From: Paludibaculum sp.
Lineage (GTDB): Bacteria > Acidobacteriota > Terriglobia > Bryobacterales > Bryobacteraceae
NCBI GenBank assembly: GCA_029973955.1
Contig: JARKQJ010000194.1
Coordinates: forward strand, 1 to 64,000
DNA: 64,000 nt
Direction of reading: 5' to 3'
How positions within the stretch are numbered: position 1 is the first letter of the stretch; each line of letters begins with the position of its first letter. Below, piece by piece: positions 9,008-18,574 of this stretch. The translations under genes were made by a program, and so were the position numbers. Under the pieces are notes generated by a model. The model had not been told where the DNA came from. It ran no database searches and saw nothing but the letters and a program-made list of their open reading frames with translations.

Positions 9008-9840
9008 CGCAGGTAGTCTTCGAGCCTGATCTTCTCGTCAGTCCGGGAATCGCGATACTTCACGATCACGGGGGTGTAGAGGGAGATGCCCCACTCGGCG
9101 CCTTTCCCCCGGGAGACGGCGCGGGAGCCGGCCACGACGACGGCGTTTTCGGGCACGATGAGCGGATCGGTGTCGGTGGCCGCATGGACGGTGCCGTGCA
9201 CCAGGTCATAGATGGGCGTGGAGCGGTTGAGAATCACGCCGGTGGCCAGCACAGCGCGGCGCTTCACCACGGTGCCTTCGTAGACGCCGGTGTTGCCGCC
9301 GAGCAGCACCTCGTCCTCGATCACGACAGGCAGCGCGCCCACCGGTTCCAGCACGCCACCCACCTGGGCCGCGGCCGAAATATGGCAGTTCCTGCCGACC
9401 TGCGCGCAGGAGCCCACCAGGGCGTGCGAATCCACCATGGTGCCGTCGTCCACCCAGGCGCCGACGTTGATGTACATCGGCGGCATGCAGGTGACGCCGC
9501 GGCCCAGGTAGACTCCGTCGCGAATCGACGAGCCGCCGGGCACCACGCGGACGCCGGAATCGGCCGAGAGCTTGCGCACGGGGTAGGTGGCCTTGTCGAA
9601 CCATGGCTGGCGGGACGAGTCGATGGACATATCGACGATGGCGCCCAGGCGGAAGCCGAGCAGGATGCCCTGCTTCACCCAGGGATTGACGCGCCAACCG
9701 GAAGCCGTGGAGGCGTCCGGCGACGCCGCCCGGACGGCGCCCGAGTTGAGCGCTTCCTTGAACGACGCGAAGAGGGCGTGGTGTTCAGCGGTGTACTGTG
9801 CCGGGGGATTGGCGAAGAGCGCTTCGATCTGCTGCTGCAT
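9004..9840 (-). CDS. dapD: Tetrahydrodipicolinate N-succinyltransferase
   Basis: DapD succinylates tetrahydrodipicolinate in the succinylase branch of lysine/diaminopimelate synthesis. The 278-residue protein has an N-terminal helical domain and then the left-handed beta-helix core with hexapeptide repeats (MYINVGAWVDDGTMVDSHA, LVGSCAQVGRNCHISAAAQV), and the family motif 'PRGASVRD..' appears here as 'VPGGSSIRDGVYLGRGV'. ATG 9840 overlaps the TAA of dapA (TAATG), so the two are translationally coupled. The longer frame back to 10011 would run into dapA and is rejected. It uses CoA-succinate in the cytoplasm and supplies the DapC and DapE steps. Confidence 0.95.
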   Translation of the reverse strand: MQQQIEALFANPPAQYTAEHHALFASFKEALNSGAVRAASPDASTASGWRVNPWVKQGILLGFRLGAIVDMSIDSSRQPWFDKATYPVRKLSADSGVRVVPGGSSIRDGVYLGRGVTCMPPMYINVGAWVDDGTMVDSHALVGSCAQVGRNCHISAAAQVGGVLEPVGALPVVIEDEVLLGGNTGVYEGTVVKRRAVLATGVILNRSTPIYDLVHGTVHAATDTDPLIVPENAVVVAGSRAVSRGKGAEWGISLYTPVIVKYRDSRTDEKIRLEDYLR

Positions 9841-10721
9841 TAGATGAGTCCAACCTGAGAGAGAACGGCCTCGATCTTCTCCATGGCGGCCGGCTGCGGC
9901 GGCACCAGAGGCAGGCGCCATACGGGCTGCAGGAGTCCCATGCGCGCCATGGCGGCCTTCACGGGGATGGGGTTCGATTCCACGAAATTGATCTCCATGA
10001 GAGGCAGCCATTGCCGCTGCAAGGCGCGCGCGGCGGCGAAGTCGCCGGCCAGGGCGAACTGCGCGATCCGCGCCATTTCGGCGGGAATCTCGTTCGATGC
10101 CACGGAGATGATGCCCTTGCCGCCCAGTCCGGCCAGGGCCAGGGTGATGGCGTCGTCACCGCTGACGATGTCGAACGATTCCGGGAGCGTGGCGCAGAGG
10201 TTGGCCATCTGCGCGATGTTGCCGCTGGCCTCCTTCACGCCGACGATATTGTCGATGGCGGCCAGGCGGCGCAGGGTGGCCGGTTCGATATTCACGCCGG
10301 TACGGCCGGCCACGCTGTAGAGCATGATGGGCAGCCGCGTGGCGGAGGCGATGGCGCGGTAGTGCTGGTAGAGCCCCTCCTGCGTGGGCTTGTTGTAGTA
10401 AGGCGTGACGGAGAGGATGCCGTCCACGCCCATGGCTTCCAGTTCCCTGGCCAGTTCGATCACTTCGGCGGTATTGTAACCGCCGGCGCCGGCCAGCACG
10501 GGCCGCTTGCCCTTGGCCAGTTCCAGCGTGATCTCCACTACTCGGAGATGCTCCTTGCGGGTGAGCGTGGGACTCTCGCCAGTGGTCCCGCACGGGACCA
10601 GGAAGTGCACGCCGGCGTCAAGCTGCCTCTGAACGAGACGTCTCAGAGACGCTTCGTCGAGAGACTGATCGGGAAGGAATGGCGTCACCAACGCGGTGCC
10701 GCAGCCTTGGAATTGGGACAT
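9840..10721 (-). CDS. dapA: 4-Hydroxy-tetrahydrodipicolinate synthase
   Basis: DapA condenses pyruvate with aspartate semialdehyde, the first committed step to diaminopimelate and lysine. The 293-residue TIM-barrel protein shows the dapA signatures: 'PCGTTGES' (43-50), 'SVTPYYNKPTQEGLYQHY', Tyr135 with Arg140 in 'LYSVAGRTG', and the Schiff-base Lys163 in 'VGVKEASGN'. The motif is usually YNVPGRTG, so the Asn-to-Ser and Pro-to-Ala changes are mild variants. All catalytic residues are present. It lies between dapB and dapD; the stop overlaps the dapD start, and an AGGT-type ribosome-binding site precedes the ATG. Confidence 0.96.
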   Translation of the reverse strand: MSQFQGCGTALVTPFLPDQSLDEASLRRLVQRQLDAGVHFLVPCGTTGESPTLTRKEHLRVVEITLELAKGKRPVLAGAGGYNTAEVIELARELEAMGVDGILSVTPYYNKPTQEGLYQHYRAIASATRLPIMLYSVAGRTGVNIEPATLRRLAAIDNIVGVKEASGNIAQMANLCATLPESFDIVSGDDAITLALAGLGGKGIISVASNEIPAEMARIAQFALAGDFAAARALQRQWLPLMEINFVESNPIPVKAAMARMGLLQPVWRLPLVPPQPAAMEKIEAVLSQVGLI

Positions 10722-10756
10722 GGTGTTCTACCTATGTTAGCTTCAACTGGCGGGAT

Positions 10757-11452
10757 TCACCGCCGGAACAGGATCTGACTGAACTCGTGGCAGCCTTTCT
10801 GGCCGGAGGCCAGCCAACGCGCGGCCCACAGCGCGCCGCGAGCGAAACCTTCTCGGCTGCGAGCGGTGTGGCGCAGGGTAATCGTGTCGGCGGCGGAATC
10901 GAAGCCGATCTCGTGGGTGCCGGCAATGGTGCCGGCGCGGTTGGAGGCTACGTCGATCTTTCGCGCATAGCCGGCCTGTTTCATCTCGTCCACCAGCTTC
11001 AGAAGGGTGCCGGAGGGGGCGTCTTTTTTCGCCGAGTGGTGGATCTCCCAGGCCCAGGCCTCATATTCGGGCTGAGCGGCGAGCAGAGCCGCCGCCGCCG
11101 CCACGACGCGCTGGAAGGTGTTCACACCGATGGAGAAGTTCGGCGCATAGACGAAGCCGGTGTGGTTGCGGTCAAAACAGGACTTCACCACTTCCAGATG
11201 GGCGAACCAGCCGGTGGTGCCGCACACGGTGGGCACACCCAGTTCGGCCAGGCGGGTGAGATTGGCGTTGGCGGCCTCCGGCATGGTGAATTCGATGGCG
11301 GCCGAGATGTCCTTGAAGTTGGAGGCCGTGAAGCCCTCCCCGGCGGAGTTGTTTTTGATATCCAGCACCAGGGTCACCTGAAAACCGTATTCCGGGGCCA
11401 ACTGCTCCAGCAGCCGGCCCATCTTTCCGTAGCCAACTAAGGCGAGGTTCAT
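10757..11452 (-). CDS. dapB: 4-Hydroxy-tetrahydrodipicolinate reductase
   Basis: DapB reduces the DapA product with NAD(P)H. The 231-residue protein begins with a Rossmann motif 'LVGYGKMGR' and has the 'PNFSIGVN' segment and the diagnostic 'EIHHSAKKDAPSGT' active-site loop, with its His pair and Lys. It is shorter than most DapB proteins (about 240-270), because the stretch between the nucleotide-binding loop and 'IEFTMPEA' is reduced, as in several acidobacterial and Bacteroidetes forms. A strong AAGGAAAGG ribosome-binding site precedes the ATG. It lies 26 nt downstream of lysC and 35 nt upstream of dapA. Confidence 0.95.
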   Translation of the reverse strand: MNLALVGYGKMGRLLEQLAPEYGFQVTLVLDIKNNSAGEGFTASNFKDISAAIEFTMPEAANANLTRLAELGVPTVCGTTGWFAHLEVVKSCFDRNHTGFVYAPNFSIGVNTFQRVVAAAAALLAAQPEYEAWAWEIHHSAKKDAPSGTLLKLVDEMKQAGYARKIDVASNRAGTIAGTHEIGFDSAADTITLRHTARSREGFARGALWAARWLASGQKGCHEFSQILFRR

Positions 11453-11478
11453 ATGTGCCTTTCCTTGGGGTCCCCTGT

Positions 11479-12849
11479 CTATTGAAAGACCTCTGGGTCG
11501 ATCTTGGAGAAGAATTCGGTGTGCAGCGCCTGGACGGCGGCGGTCAGATCCGCGCCATCCACGACGAAGCTGACATTGTTGAACGAGGCGCCCTGGCTGA
11601 TCATCCGGATGTTCACGGGGCGCAAGGCGCCGAAGATGCGCGCGCCGAGGCCGGAGGTTTCCCGGAGCGCGTCGCCAACCAGACAGATGATGGCCTGGTT
11701 GCGCACCACGGTCACCTCGGCGATGCGGCCGAGTTCCTGCTCGATTTCCGGCAGCGCGCGGTCATGATCGATGGTCAGGGCCACACAGACTTCCGACGTC
11801 GTGACCATGTCCACGGGCGTCTTGTAACGGTCGAAGACTTCGAAGATGCGCCGCAGGAAACCATGCGCCATCAGCATGCGCAGGCTGCGGACTTCGACGA
11901 TTGTGATGTCCTTCTTGCAGGCGATCGACTTCACCGGATTGGTGGAGGAGACCGCGTCGGCCACAATGAGCGTGCCGGACACCTCGGGCCGGCGGGAGTT
12001 GAGAATGCGCACCGGGATGTTCTTTTCGATGGCAGGCTGCACGGTGGCGGGATGGAGCACCTTGGCGCCGAAGTAGGCCAATTCGGCGGCTTCCGAAAAC
12101 GAGATTCTCTTCACGAGGTGGCCGCCGGGGAGCACGCGCGGATCGCAGGTGAGCATGCCGTCGACGTCGGTCCAGATCTGGATCTCCTCGGCTTCGATGC
12201 CGGCGCCGGCGATGGCGGCGGAGAAGTCGCTGCCGCCGCGGCCGAGCGTAGTGGTAACTCCTTCCGAGGTTGCGCCAATGAAGCCGCCCATCACTGCCAC
12301 GCGGCCCTGCAGCAGCGGCGCCACCTTCTCCTTGAACCGCGCGTAGGTACGGCTGTAGAGCGGCAGGGCCTGGCTGTGGCGGGAGTCCGTAATGAGCACA
12401 TCGCGCGCATCCAGATGCACGGCGGGAATTCCGAATCCGGGTAGCGCCAGAGCGATCAACGCTGAAGACAGCCGTTCCCCATAGCTGCACACTTCATCCC
12501 ACAGCGCCGGGGTGAGCTGGCCGGCCGCGGCCACACGCTGCAATGTGGATTCGAGCTGCTCGAAGTGGTTGTCCAGCACGGCGTCCATGGCCGCGTGGTT
12601 CTGCTTGGGCACAGCCGCGCCGGCCTCGCGGCGGTGGAAACCGTGCAGCTCTTCGACGTCCCGGAAGGCGTCTTCGAGGTTGCCGGCGGCTGCTTTGTCG
12701 GCCGCGGCCAGCAGTCGGTTGGTTGTCTTGCCCATGGCCGAGACCACCACCAGCGGCTGCCGCTCAAAGCTCGCGCGGACGATGCCCGCCACGCGCTCAA
12801 TGGCCGCGGCGCTCTCCACCGAAGTTCCGCCGAATTTCATCACGATCAT
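11479..12849 (-). CDS. lysC: Aspartate kinase (monofunctional, lysine-branch type)
   Basis: Aspartate kinase phosphorylates aspartate and is the control point of the aspartate family of amino acids. ATG 12849 is preferred over an upstream start at 12891, because GGGAG lies just before it and the family begins MIVMKFGGTSV. The 456-residue protein has 'KFGGTSV' (4-10), the catalytic 'TTLGRGGSDFSAA' loop, 'DVDGMLTCDPR', and C-terminal ACT domains ('KDITIVEVRSLRMLMAHGFL', 'VVRNQAIICLVGD') for feedback inhibition, probably by lysine. There is no homoserine dehydrogenase domain. It is the first gene of a lysC-dapB-dapA-dapD block; dapE lies 98 nt upstream. Confidence 0.95.
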   Translation of the reverse strand: MIVMKFGGTSVESAAAIERVAGIVRASFERQPLVVVSAMGKTTNRLLAAADKAAAGNLEDAFRDVEELHGFHRREAGAAVPKQNHAAMDAVLDNHFEQLESTLQRVAAAGQLTPALWDEVCSYGERLSSALIALALPGFGIPAVHLDARDVLITDSRHSQALPLYSRTYARFKEKVAPLLQGRVAVMGGFIGATSEGVTTTLGRGGSDFSAAIAGAGIEAEEIQIWTDVDGMLTCDPRVLPGGHLVKRISFSEAAELAYFGAKVLHPATVQPAIEKNIPVRILNSRRPEVSGTLIVADAVSSTNPVKSIACKKDITIVEVRSLRMLMAHGFLRRIFEVFDRYKTPVDMVTTSEVCVALTIDHDRALPEIEQELGRIAEVTVVRNQAIICLVGDALRETSGLGARIFGALRPVNIRMISQGASFNNVSFVVDGADLTAAVQALHTEFFSKIDPEVFQ

Positions 12850-12947
12850 ATGGATCACTCCCAGGTACGCCGCTCGCGCGGCGCCGGACATCTCTGATTG
12901 CAGGTTAGTGCAGCTTGGATACGCTGTACAGGGCGCTCGCCTGGGGC

Positions 12948-13952
12948 TCAGGCGAGCAGTCGCTTGACCATGGCCCCGTAAATGGAGACCGCTTCGACAA
13001 GCTGTGCCTTCGGAACCCGTTCCTCACTGGTATGAGCGACGTGAATGGTGCCGGGACCCAGCAGGAAAGGCTGGCCCCAGGCGCCCCCAAAGGCCGGGAT
13101 GTCGGTGGTGTAGGCGACAACCGTGGTTTCGAATCCATCCAGCGCGCCGAGGTGCAGCGCGGGGATGCAGAGAATCTCATTGGCTTGGGCCAGCGTGCCG
13201 GCGGCTTGCGCCACGGCCTGGCGCAGAGGGTCCGGGTCACCCACCAGACGGAACATCAAGGCGGCTTCGGCCGCATCGGGAATCACGTTCGGGGCACGGC
13301 CGCCGGAAAGCAGGCCGATGTTCAGGGTGCAGGGACCAAGCACGGCATCCACGGGCAGTTCGATGGCGCGGATGCGGGCCAGCGCGTCGAGCAGTTTTTC
13401 AATCGCGGACTCGCCCAGTTCCGGATAGGCCGAATGTGCCATGCGGCCGGTGGCCTTCAATTCGTAGCGGAGCGCGCCTTTGCTGCCGAGCGCCAGCTTG
13501 TTCCCGGTCGGTTCGCCGTTGATGATGAACTTCGAACCCCTCGGATCCAGGCCGGCGGCATACGCGCCGGCGGAGTTCTTCTCCTCGCCCACCACGAAGA
13601 GGAGGGCGAAGTTGCGGACTCCCTCCACCAGCAACCCTTCCGCCGCGCACAGCATGGCGGCGATGATGCCCTTCACGTCGCAGGCGCCGCGCCCCCAGAT
13701 GAACTCGTCGTCTTCGCGAGCGGGGAAGAACGGCGGCACGGTGTCTAGGTGCGTGGACAGGGTCACCACGGGCTCTCCGAAGATCGCCAACACGTTGTGA
13801 CGGCGGGGCTCGATTTCGATCTTCTCCACGCGTCCGCCAAAGCGGCAGGCCAGATCGGAGAGCAGGCTCGCGACGTGATCTCCGACGCGCTCTTCGTTGC
13901 CGGTGATGGATTCGATGTCGATCAGAGAACGCGTGAGAGAAAAGACGTCCAT
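12948..13952 (-). CDS. dapE: Succinyl-diaminopimelate desuccinylase (M20 family)
   Basis: This 334-residue M20 metallopeptidase-family enzyme should remove succinate from N-succinyl-LL-diaminopimelate. The two-zinc site is visible: His68 and Asp70 ('STHLDTVPP'), Asp92 ('GACDVKG'), Glu123/Glu124 ('VGEEKNSAGAY'), Glu147 ('NGEPTGN') and a C-terminal His in 'HVAHTSEERV'. It is somewhat shorter than E. coli DapE (375). M20 enzymes with this pattern can also be ArgE-like or acetyl-ornithine/acetyl-lysine deacetylases, but the position directly upstream of lysC-dapBAD argues for DapE. The promoter region is shared with the divergent nitroreductase-like gene. Confidence 0.88.
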   Translation of the reverse strand: MDVFSLTRSLIDIESITGNEERVGDHVASLLSDLACRFGGRVEKIEIEPRRHNVLAIFGEPVVTLSTHLDTVPPFFPAREDDEFIWGRGACDVKGIIAAMLCAAEGLLVEGVRNFALLFVVGEEKNSAGAYAAGLDPRGSKFIINGEPTGNKLALGSKGALRYELKATGRMAHSAYPELGESAIEKLLDALARIRAIELPVDAVLGPCTLNIGLLSGGRAPNVIPDAAEAALMFRLVGDPDPLRQAVAQAAGTLAQANEILCIPALHLGALDGFETTVVAYTTDIPAFGGAWGQPFLLGPGTIHVAHTSEERVPKAQLVEAVSIYGAMVKRLLA

Positions 13953-14039
13953 GGATTCGGGATACGTCTAGAATAGCGGAGGGCCGGCGGGGTGGGCAAC
14001 GCAGCTTCGCGGAGATAAGATGGTGCGCGGGTGATTCCC

Positions 14040-14639
14040 ATGAGAATCAGCAGCTTCCTTCTTGTGATTGTTACCGGCGCGGCGATGCTGGCCGCGGAAC
14101 TTCCTCCGCCCGCCATGACCGGCGGCAAACCTCTGATGGACGCCCTCAAGGCGCGCCGGACCGGACGCGAGTTCTCCTCGCGCAAATTGCCGGAGCAGAC
14201 GCTTTCCAACCTGCTGTGGGCCGCATGGGGCATCAACCGGCCCGAAAAAGGCGGCCGGACCGCGCCATCCGCCATGAATCGCCAGGAGGTTGACCTCTAT
14301 GCCGTGACCGCCGAGGGCGCCTTCCTCTACGACGCGAAGAAGCACGCCCTGGAGCCGCTGGCTTCCGGCGATTTGCGCTCCCTGGCGGGCACCCAGGAGT
14401 TTGTTCAGGGCGCGCCGCTCAACGTGGTGCTGGTTGCCGACACCGCCAGGAGCGGCGACCTGACCTACGCGGCCATCAGCGCCGGCGCGATCTCTCAGAA
14501 CATCTACCTGTACTGCGCCTCGGAAGGCCTGTCAACCGTTGTGCGCGCGTCCATCGACAAACCGGCACTTGCCAAGGCGCTGAAACTGCGGCCGGAGCAG
14601 AAGATTCTGGTGGCCCAGACGATCGGCTTCGCGAAGTGA
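14040..14639 (+). CDS. Secreted nitroreductase-fold protein (SagB/ThcOx-like)
   Basis: The 199-residue protein starts with a signal peptide (MRISSFLLVIVTGAAMLAA). A GTG 9 nt earlier (14031) is an alternative start. The mature part reads 'PLMDALKARRTGREFSSRKLPEQTLSNLLWAAWGINRPEKGGRTAPSAMNRQEV', which is the FMN-dependent nitroreductase/SagB-type N-terminus, with R-R and the 'R..PSA.N' phosphate-binding pattern. The end, 'ISAGAISQNIYLYCASEGLSTVVRA', is the matching C-terminal core. Export is unusual because FMN must be co-folded; no twin-arginine motif is visible, so Sec export of the apo-form or membrane retention are both possible. The natural substrate is unknown. Confidence 0.82.
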   Translation: MRISSFLLVIVTGAAMLAAELPPPAMTGGKPLMDALKARRTGREFSSRKLPEQTLSNLLWAAWGINRPEKGGRTAPSAMNRQEVDLYAVTAEGAFLYDAKKHALEPLASGDLRSLAGTQEFVQGAPLNVVLVADTARSGDLTYAAISAGAISQNIYLYCASEGLSTVVRASIDKPALAKALKLRPEQKILVAQTIGFAK

Positions 14640-14764
14640 TGTTTCAGATCGGCTACCATGAGACGCATCAGGAACTGATCTGGGATGAATCGCATTGTGC
14701 ACTTCTCCATTGCATCCGAACGCCGCTGAACCCAAATGGGGAGTGCGCTGCCTCAGCCGCCGAA

Positions 14765-14789
14765 ATTTCATCACACCCTGCTGTGAAAT
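14765..14789. promoter_or_regulatory. Imperfect inverted repeat upstream of the YihY-like gene
   Basis: ATTTCA(TC)ACA and TGTGAAAT are inverted around a short spacer in the 174-nt gap between the nitroreductase-like and YihY-like genes. A GATAAT hexamer follows at 14816-14821, overlapping the annotated GTG start. The repeat may be an operator or a weak hairpin. There is no T-run, so a terminator is unlikely. Confidence 0.3.
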
Positions 14790-14813
14790 GCCGGGCTGAC
14801 GGGCGCCTGATCT

Positions 14814-15677
14814 GTGATAATTGCGGCTGGAGTGTCGAGACCCGCCACCAGATTGTTCAAGTCCATCCTGGGCGCCTATGAGCATGGCGCCCTGGGATTT
14901 GCCAAGGGTGCGGCCTATTCGGCACTGCTCTCGTTCTTCCCGGTCTTCACCACTACTACGGCGATTCTGGTGCAGATCAACGCAGTCTCGGTTTCGCGCA
15001 AGATCACCGCATTCCTCTTCAAAGTGGCGCCACCCGGCGTGGAAGATCTCATCCGCTACCAGATGACGCAGCGCGGCGCACGCCCGCTGGCGCTGCCCAT
15101 TGCTGCGTCCCTGCTGGCGCTGTGGGCCGCATCGGGCGTGATGATGAGCCTGATGGAAGGCTTCCAGGGCGCTTACCAGCGGAAAAGCGGCCGGGGCATC
15201 GTGCACGGGCGGATCGTCTCCATGTGGCTGGTGCTGGTGTCGATCGGCCCCGTGGTAGGCGCATCGATGATGATGATCTTCGGAGACCGTGTGGAGAACG
15301 GCGCTCTGCAACTGGTGGGCCTGTTGGATGCGGGAGAAACCCTCAAAGGCGGCGTCAAGTTCATTGGCACGATAGTGCGGTACGCGGTGGCGATGGGCAC
15401 GATCTGCGTCGTGGCGGCATTGCTTTACAAGTTCGGTCCGGACGCCGGCCGCAGGCGGGCCATCTGGCCCGGCGCGCGGGTGGCCGCCGTGCTCTGGCTG
15501 GTCATCACCACGGCCTTCGCCTGGTACGTTCGAAACATCGCCAACTACAATGTGCTCTACGGCAGCATTGGCGCGGTGATCGCGCTCTGCGTCTGGATGT
15601 ACCTGCTGGCGCTCTCGGCCATGGTCGGCTGCGAATATAACGCGCAGTCCGACAGGAAAACGGACAAGAAGAAATAG
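14814..15677 (+). CDS. YihY/BrkB-family inner-membrane protein
   Basis: The 287-residue protein has six predicted membrane helices (about 30-60, 95-118, 137-158, 188-206, 218-238 and 245-270). It carries the YihY/BrkB (formerly RNase BN-like) family motifs 'GAAYSALLSFFPVF', 'LLALWAASGVMMSLMEGFQGAY' and 'PGARVAAVLWLVITTAFAWYV', with 'YGSIGAVIALCVWMYLLALSAMVGCEYNA' at the end. The function of the family is unresolved. GTG 14814 opens the frame; the in-frame GTG at 14832 lies 10 nt after a GATAAT hexamer and could be the real start of a nearly leaderless message. The stop codon abuts the uvrB ATG, which suggests one transcript. Confidence 0.88.
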   Translation: MIIAAGVSRPATRLFKSILGAYEHGALGFAKGAAYSALLSFFPVFTTTTAILVQINAVSVSRKITAFLFKVAPPGVEDLIRYQMTQRGARPLALPIAASLLALWAASGVMMSLMEGFQGAYQRKSGRGIVHGRIVSMWLVLVSIGPVVGASMMMIFGDRVENGALQLVGLLDAGETLKGGVKFIGTIVRYAVAMGTICVVAALLYKFGPDAGRRRAIWPGARVAAVLWLVITTAFAWYVRNIANYNVLYGSIGAVIALCVWMYLLALSAMVGCEYNAQSDRKTDKKK

Positions 15678-17705
15678 ATGGGATTCCGGTTAGGCATTGA
15701 TTATTCGCCGCGCGGCGATCAGACGCAAGCCATCGAGCAACTGGTGCGCGGTGTAGAAGACGGAGAACAGCACCAGGTCCTGCTGGGCGTCACCGGCAGC
15801 GGCAAGACCTTCACGATGGCGAAAGTCATCGAACAGACCGCTCGCCCCGCGCTGGTTCTGGCCCACAACAAGATCCTGGCCGCGCAGCTCTACCAGGAGT
15901 TCAAGACGTTCTTCCCGCACAACGCGGTGGAGTACTTCGTCAGCTACTACGACTATTACCAGCCGGAAGCCTACGTGCCGGCCTCCGACACCTACATCGA
16001 AAAGGAAGCCACCATCAACGACGAGTTGGACAAGCTCCGCCTGGCGGCCACCAAGACCCTGTTCGAGCGCCGCGATTGCGTGATTGTCGCCAGCGTGAGT
16101 TGCATCTACGGTCTCGGTTCGCCCGAAGCTTACTACGGCATGCTGCTCATGCTGGAACGTGGACAGCAGATGCGCCGGGAGCAGATCACGCAGAAGCTCG
16201 TGGAGATCCTTTACGAGCGCAACGACAATGACTTCCGCCGCGGCACGTTCCGCGTCCGCGGCGATGTGATCGAGATCTGGCCCACCTATGACGACGACGC
16301 CTACCGCATCGAACTGTGGGGCGACGAAGTGGAAGGCCTCTCCCGCATCGACCCCCTGCTGGGCCAGGTGAAGGAAAAATACCTGCGCCTGCCCATCTAT
16401 CCGAAGACTCACTACGTGATGAGCCCGGAGACCAAGGAGGGCGCCATCGCCAGCATCGAGCAGGAACTCGGCTGGTGGCATCAGGAACTGGAGAAGCAGG
16501 GCAAGCTGGTGGAGGCCCAGCGCATCTGGCAACGCACCATGTTCGATCTGGAAATGATCCGCCAGATGGGCTACTGCCATGGCATCGAGAACTATTCGCG
16601 GCACTTCAGCGGCCGCCTGCCCGGAGAGCCCCCTCCCACCCTGCTCGATTACCTGCCCGCCGACGCCCTCCTGATGATCGACGAGAGCCACCAGACTGTG
16701 CCCCAGATCGGCGGCATGTATCACGGCGACCGCTCCCGCAAGTCCACCCTGGTCAACTACGGCTTCCGCATGCCCAGCGCGCTGGACAACCGCCCGCTCA
16801 CTTTTGAAGAGTTCGAAAACCGTGTTCACCAGATAGTCTACGTCTCCGCCACGCCTGGCCCATACGAGATGACCAAGGCCGCGGGTGTCATTGTGGAGCA
16901 GATCATCCGCCCGACGGGGCTGATCGATCCGCAGGTGCAGGTGCGCCCCATCCGGGGCCAGGTGGACGACCTGCTGGGGGAGATCCGCAAGAGGATCGAG
17001 AGTAACGAGCGGGTGCTCATCACCACGCTGACCAAGCGCATGGCCGAGGACCTGCATGAGTACTATGCCGAACTGGGCGTGAAGAACGCGTACATGCACT
17101 CGGAGGTCTCCACCCTGGACCGCGTGAAGATCCTGCGGGACCTGCGCCGCGGCGACATCGACGTACTGATCGGCGTCAACCTGCTGCGCGAGGGGCTGGA
17201 TCTGCCCGAAGTCTCGCTGGTCGCGATCCTGGATGCCGACAAGGAGGGCTTCCTGCGCTCCACCGGTTCCCTGATTCAGACCATCGGCCGCGCGGCGCGC
17301 AACGTCAACGGCCTGGCGATTCTCTATGCCGATGTGATGACGGACAGCATGAAGCGCGCCATCGAAGAGACGAATCGCCGGCGGCGCATTCAAAGCGACT
17401 ACAACGAGGTCAACGGGATCGTGCCGCAGTCGATCGTCAAGGCGATCGATATGAGCCTGGTGGCCGTCGCCGAGGCCGACTACGTGACGCCGCCGCTCGA
17501 GGATGAGAGCGAGATTGAGCTGCTGAGCGTCGAGCAACGGAACCAGTTGATCGAGGAACTCGACCGGAAGATGAGGGAAGCGGCGAAGGCTTTTGAGTTT
17601 GAAGCCGCCGCGAAGTATCGTGATCGAATCAAAGCGCTGAAAGAGCCCAAACCCTATGAGCAGTCGGAAACCGGTGGGCCTGATCGTCTCGGGGAGGCTG
17701 GCTGA
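15678..17705 (+). CDS. uvrB: Excinuclease ABC subunit B
   Basis: UvrB is the damage-verifying helicase of nucleotide excision repair and acts with UvrA and UvrC. The 675-residue protein has Walker A 'GVTGSGKTF' (37-45) and the beta-hairpin '[12 protein letters not shown]' that grips DNA. It also has the DEAD-like 'LLMIDESH', the helicase motifs '[13 protein letters not shown]' and '[18 protein letters not shown]', and '[11 protein letters not shown]' (motif VI). The C-terminal UVR domain that binds UvrC (about 622-655, '[21 protein letters not shown]') is intact. Its ATG follows the YihY-like stop directly. The last 50 nt overlap the next gene in another frame. Confidence 0.98.
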   Translation: MGFRLGIDYSPRGDQTQAIEQLVRGVEDGEQHQVLLGVTGSGKTFTMAKVIEQTARPALVLAHNKILAAQLYQEFKTFFPHNAVEYFVSYYDYYQPEAYVPASDTYIEKEATINDELDKLRLAATKTLFERRDCVIVASVSCIYGLGSPEAYYGMLLMLERGQQMRREQITQKLVEILYERNDNDFRRGTFRVRGDVIEIWPTYDDDAYRIELWGDEVEGLSRIDPLLGQVKEKYLRLPIYPKTHYVMSPETKEGAIASIEQELGWWHQELEKQGKLVEAQRIWQRTMFDLEMIRQMGYCHGIENYSRHFSGRLPGEPPPTLLDYLPADALLMIDESHQTVPQIGGMYHGDRSRKSTLVNYGFRMPSALDNRPLTFEEFENRVHQIVYVSATPGPYEMTKAAGVIVEQIIRPTGLIDPQVQVRPIRGQVDDLLGEIRKRIESNERVLITTLTKRMAEDLHEYYAELGVKNAYMHSEVSTLDRVKILRDLRRGDIDVLIGVNLLREGLDLPEVSLVAILDADKEGFLRSTGSLIQTIGRAARNVNGLAILYADVMTDSMKRAIEETNRRRRIQSDYNEVNGIVPQSIVKAIDMSLVAVAEADYVTPPLEDESEIELLSVEQRNQLIEELDRKMREAAKAFEFEAAAKYRDRIKALKEPKPYEQSETGGPDRLGEAG

Positions 17706-18510
17706 GTCGGCGCTGGTCCGGCTGCCCGGCTTGTGCCGGGAGTTCGGACCTGTGGCCGCGGCGAGTCTCCGCCTGGCATCACGCTATGCCAACACTCTGA
17801 AGTTCGGACAACCAGGCTCGGTCTCTGATTTCGACCACTGCCGGCTCGTGGCGATTCAGTCGCCCGCGGACGATATGCGTGGCGTCATCCGGCTCCTGCG
17901 GAACGCGGATGTCGATTGGAACGGCAGGCCAGTGGTTCTTCTGAACGACGACCTCGACGCCTCCGCCCTGGCGGATCTGCGCCACAAGGGCGCTTTGGCG
18001 TGCGCGGCCGCATTGGCTCCCGGACCGGGCACGCCATTGGTACTGGCGGAAGGCGACGCCAAGGCGGTGAAAGCGGTTCGGGAGTGGGCGCAGCGGGCCC
18101 AGGCGCGCTGCGTGGAACTCAATGCAGGGACGAAACTTACGTACGGCGCTGGTGTCACCGCGGCCAGTTCCCTGTTCACACCCATCCTGGAAGCGGCGCT
18201 GCGCAGCTTCCGCGCGGCGGGGCTCGGACTGGCCGATTCGCGGCGGATCCTGGCCTACCTGGCCGGTGCCGCCGTGCGCTCCCACCACGCCCATGGCCGG
18301 AAGGGGTGGGTGAATCCGGCCTTACCGGCCCGGCAGCAGGCCATTCGTACCCAGTTGACGGCGCTGGCGGCTCTGGATCCCGCACTGGCCCGGTTTCAAG
18401 TGGATGTGCTCCGTTCCTCGCTGCGACTGCTGGGACAGCCGGAAGAATGGCTGGACGCTCTCGCGCGCGAGGAATCCGGCGACCGCGAGCCCAGACGCCG
18501 CATCGAATAG
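17656..18510 (+). CDS. Rossmann/DUF2520-like protein
   Basis: The 284-residue protein begins '[20 protein letters not shown]', a degenerate Rossmann-type nucleotide-binding start, and continues with a '[18 protein letters not shown]' segment. Its C-terminal helical half ('[29 protein letters not shown]', then '[17 protein letters not shown]') resembles the DUF2520/ketopantoate-reductase-like fold. The usual GxGxxG is altered, so cofactor binding is uncertain. It starts inside the last 50 nt of uvrB in a different frame, which points to translational coupling, although no functional link to excision repair is known. It ends 64 nt before aceE. Confidence 0.62.
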   Translation: MSSRKPVGLIVSGRLAESALVRLPGLCREFGPVAAASLRLASRYANTLKFGQPGSVSDFDHCRLVAIQSPADDMRGVIRLLRNADVDWNGRPVVLLNDDLDASALADLRHKGALACAAALAPGPGTPLVLAEGDAKAVKAVREWAQRAQARCVELNAGTKLTYGAGVTAASSLFTPILEAALRSFRAAGLGLADSRRILAYLAGAAVRSHHAHGRKGWVNPALPARQQAIRTQLTALAALDPALARFQVDVLRSSLRLLGQPEEWLDALAREESGDREPRRRIE

Positions 18511-18574
18511 ACTGAAACCTGTCTCGACCCGGGAACAGGGTAAAATTGGGATAATAGTTCCGCATCTGGACCCC

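Noticed and set aside
9960..9985. tRNA T-arm-like GGTTCGATTCC
   Set aside because: It lies inside dapA in frame, and no cloverleaf or acceptor stem surrounds it.
14640..14813. dif/XerCD site for the possible terminus
   Set aside because: No 28-nt sequence with paired TTATGT-like arms was found here or in the other gaps of the window.
15690..17537. 615-residue minus-strand frame
   Set aside because: It is a shadow of uvrB, which is unmistakable on the other strand.
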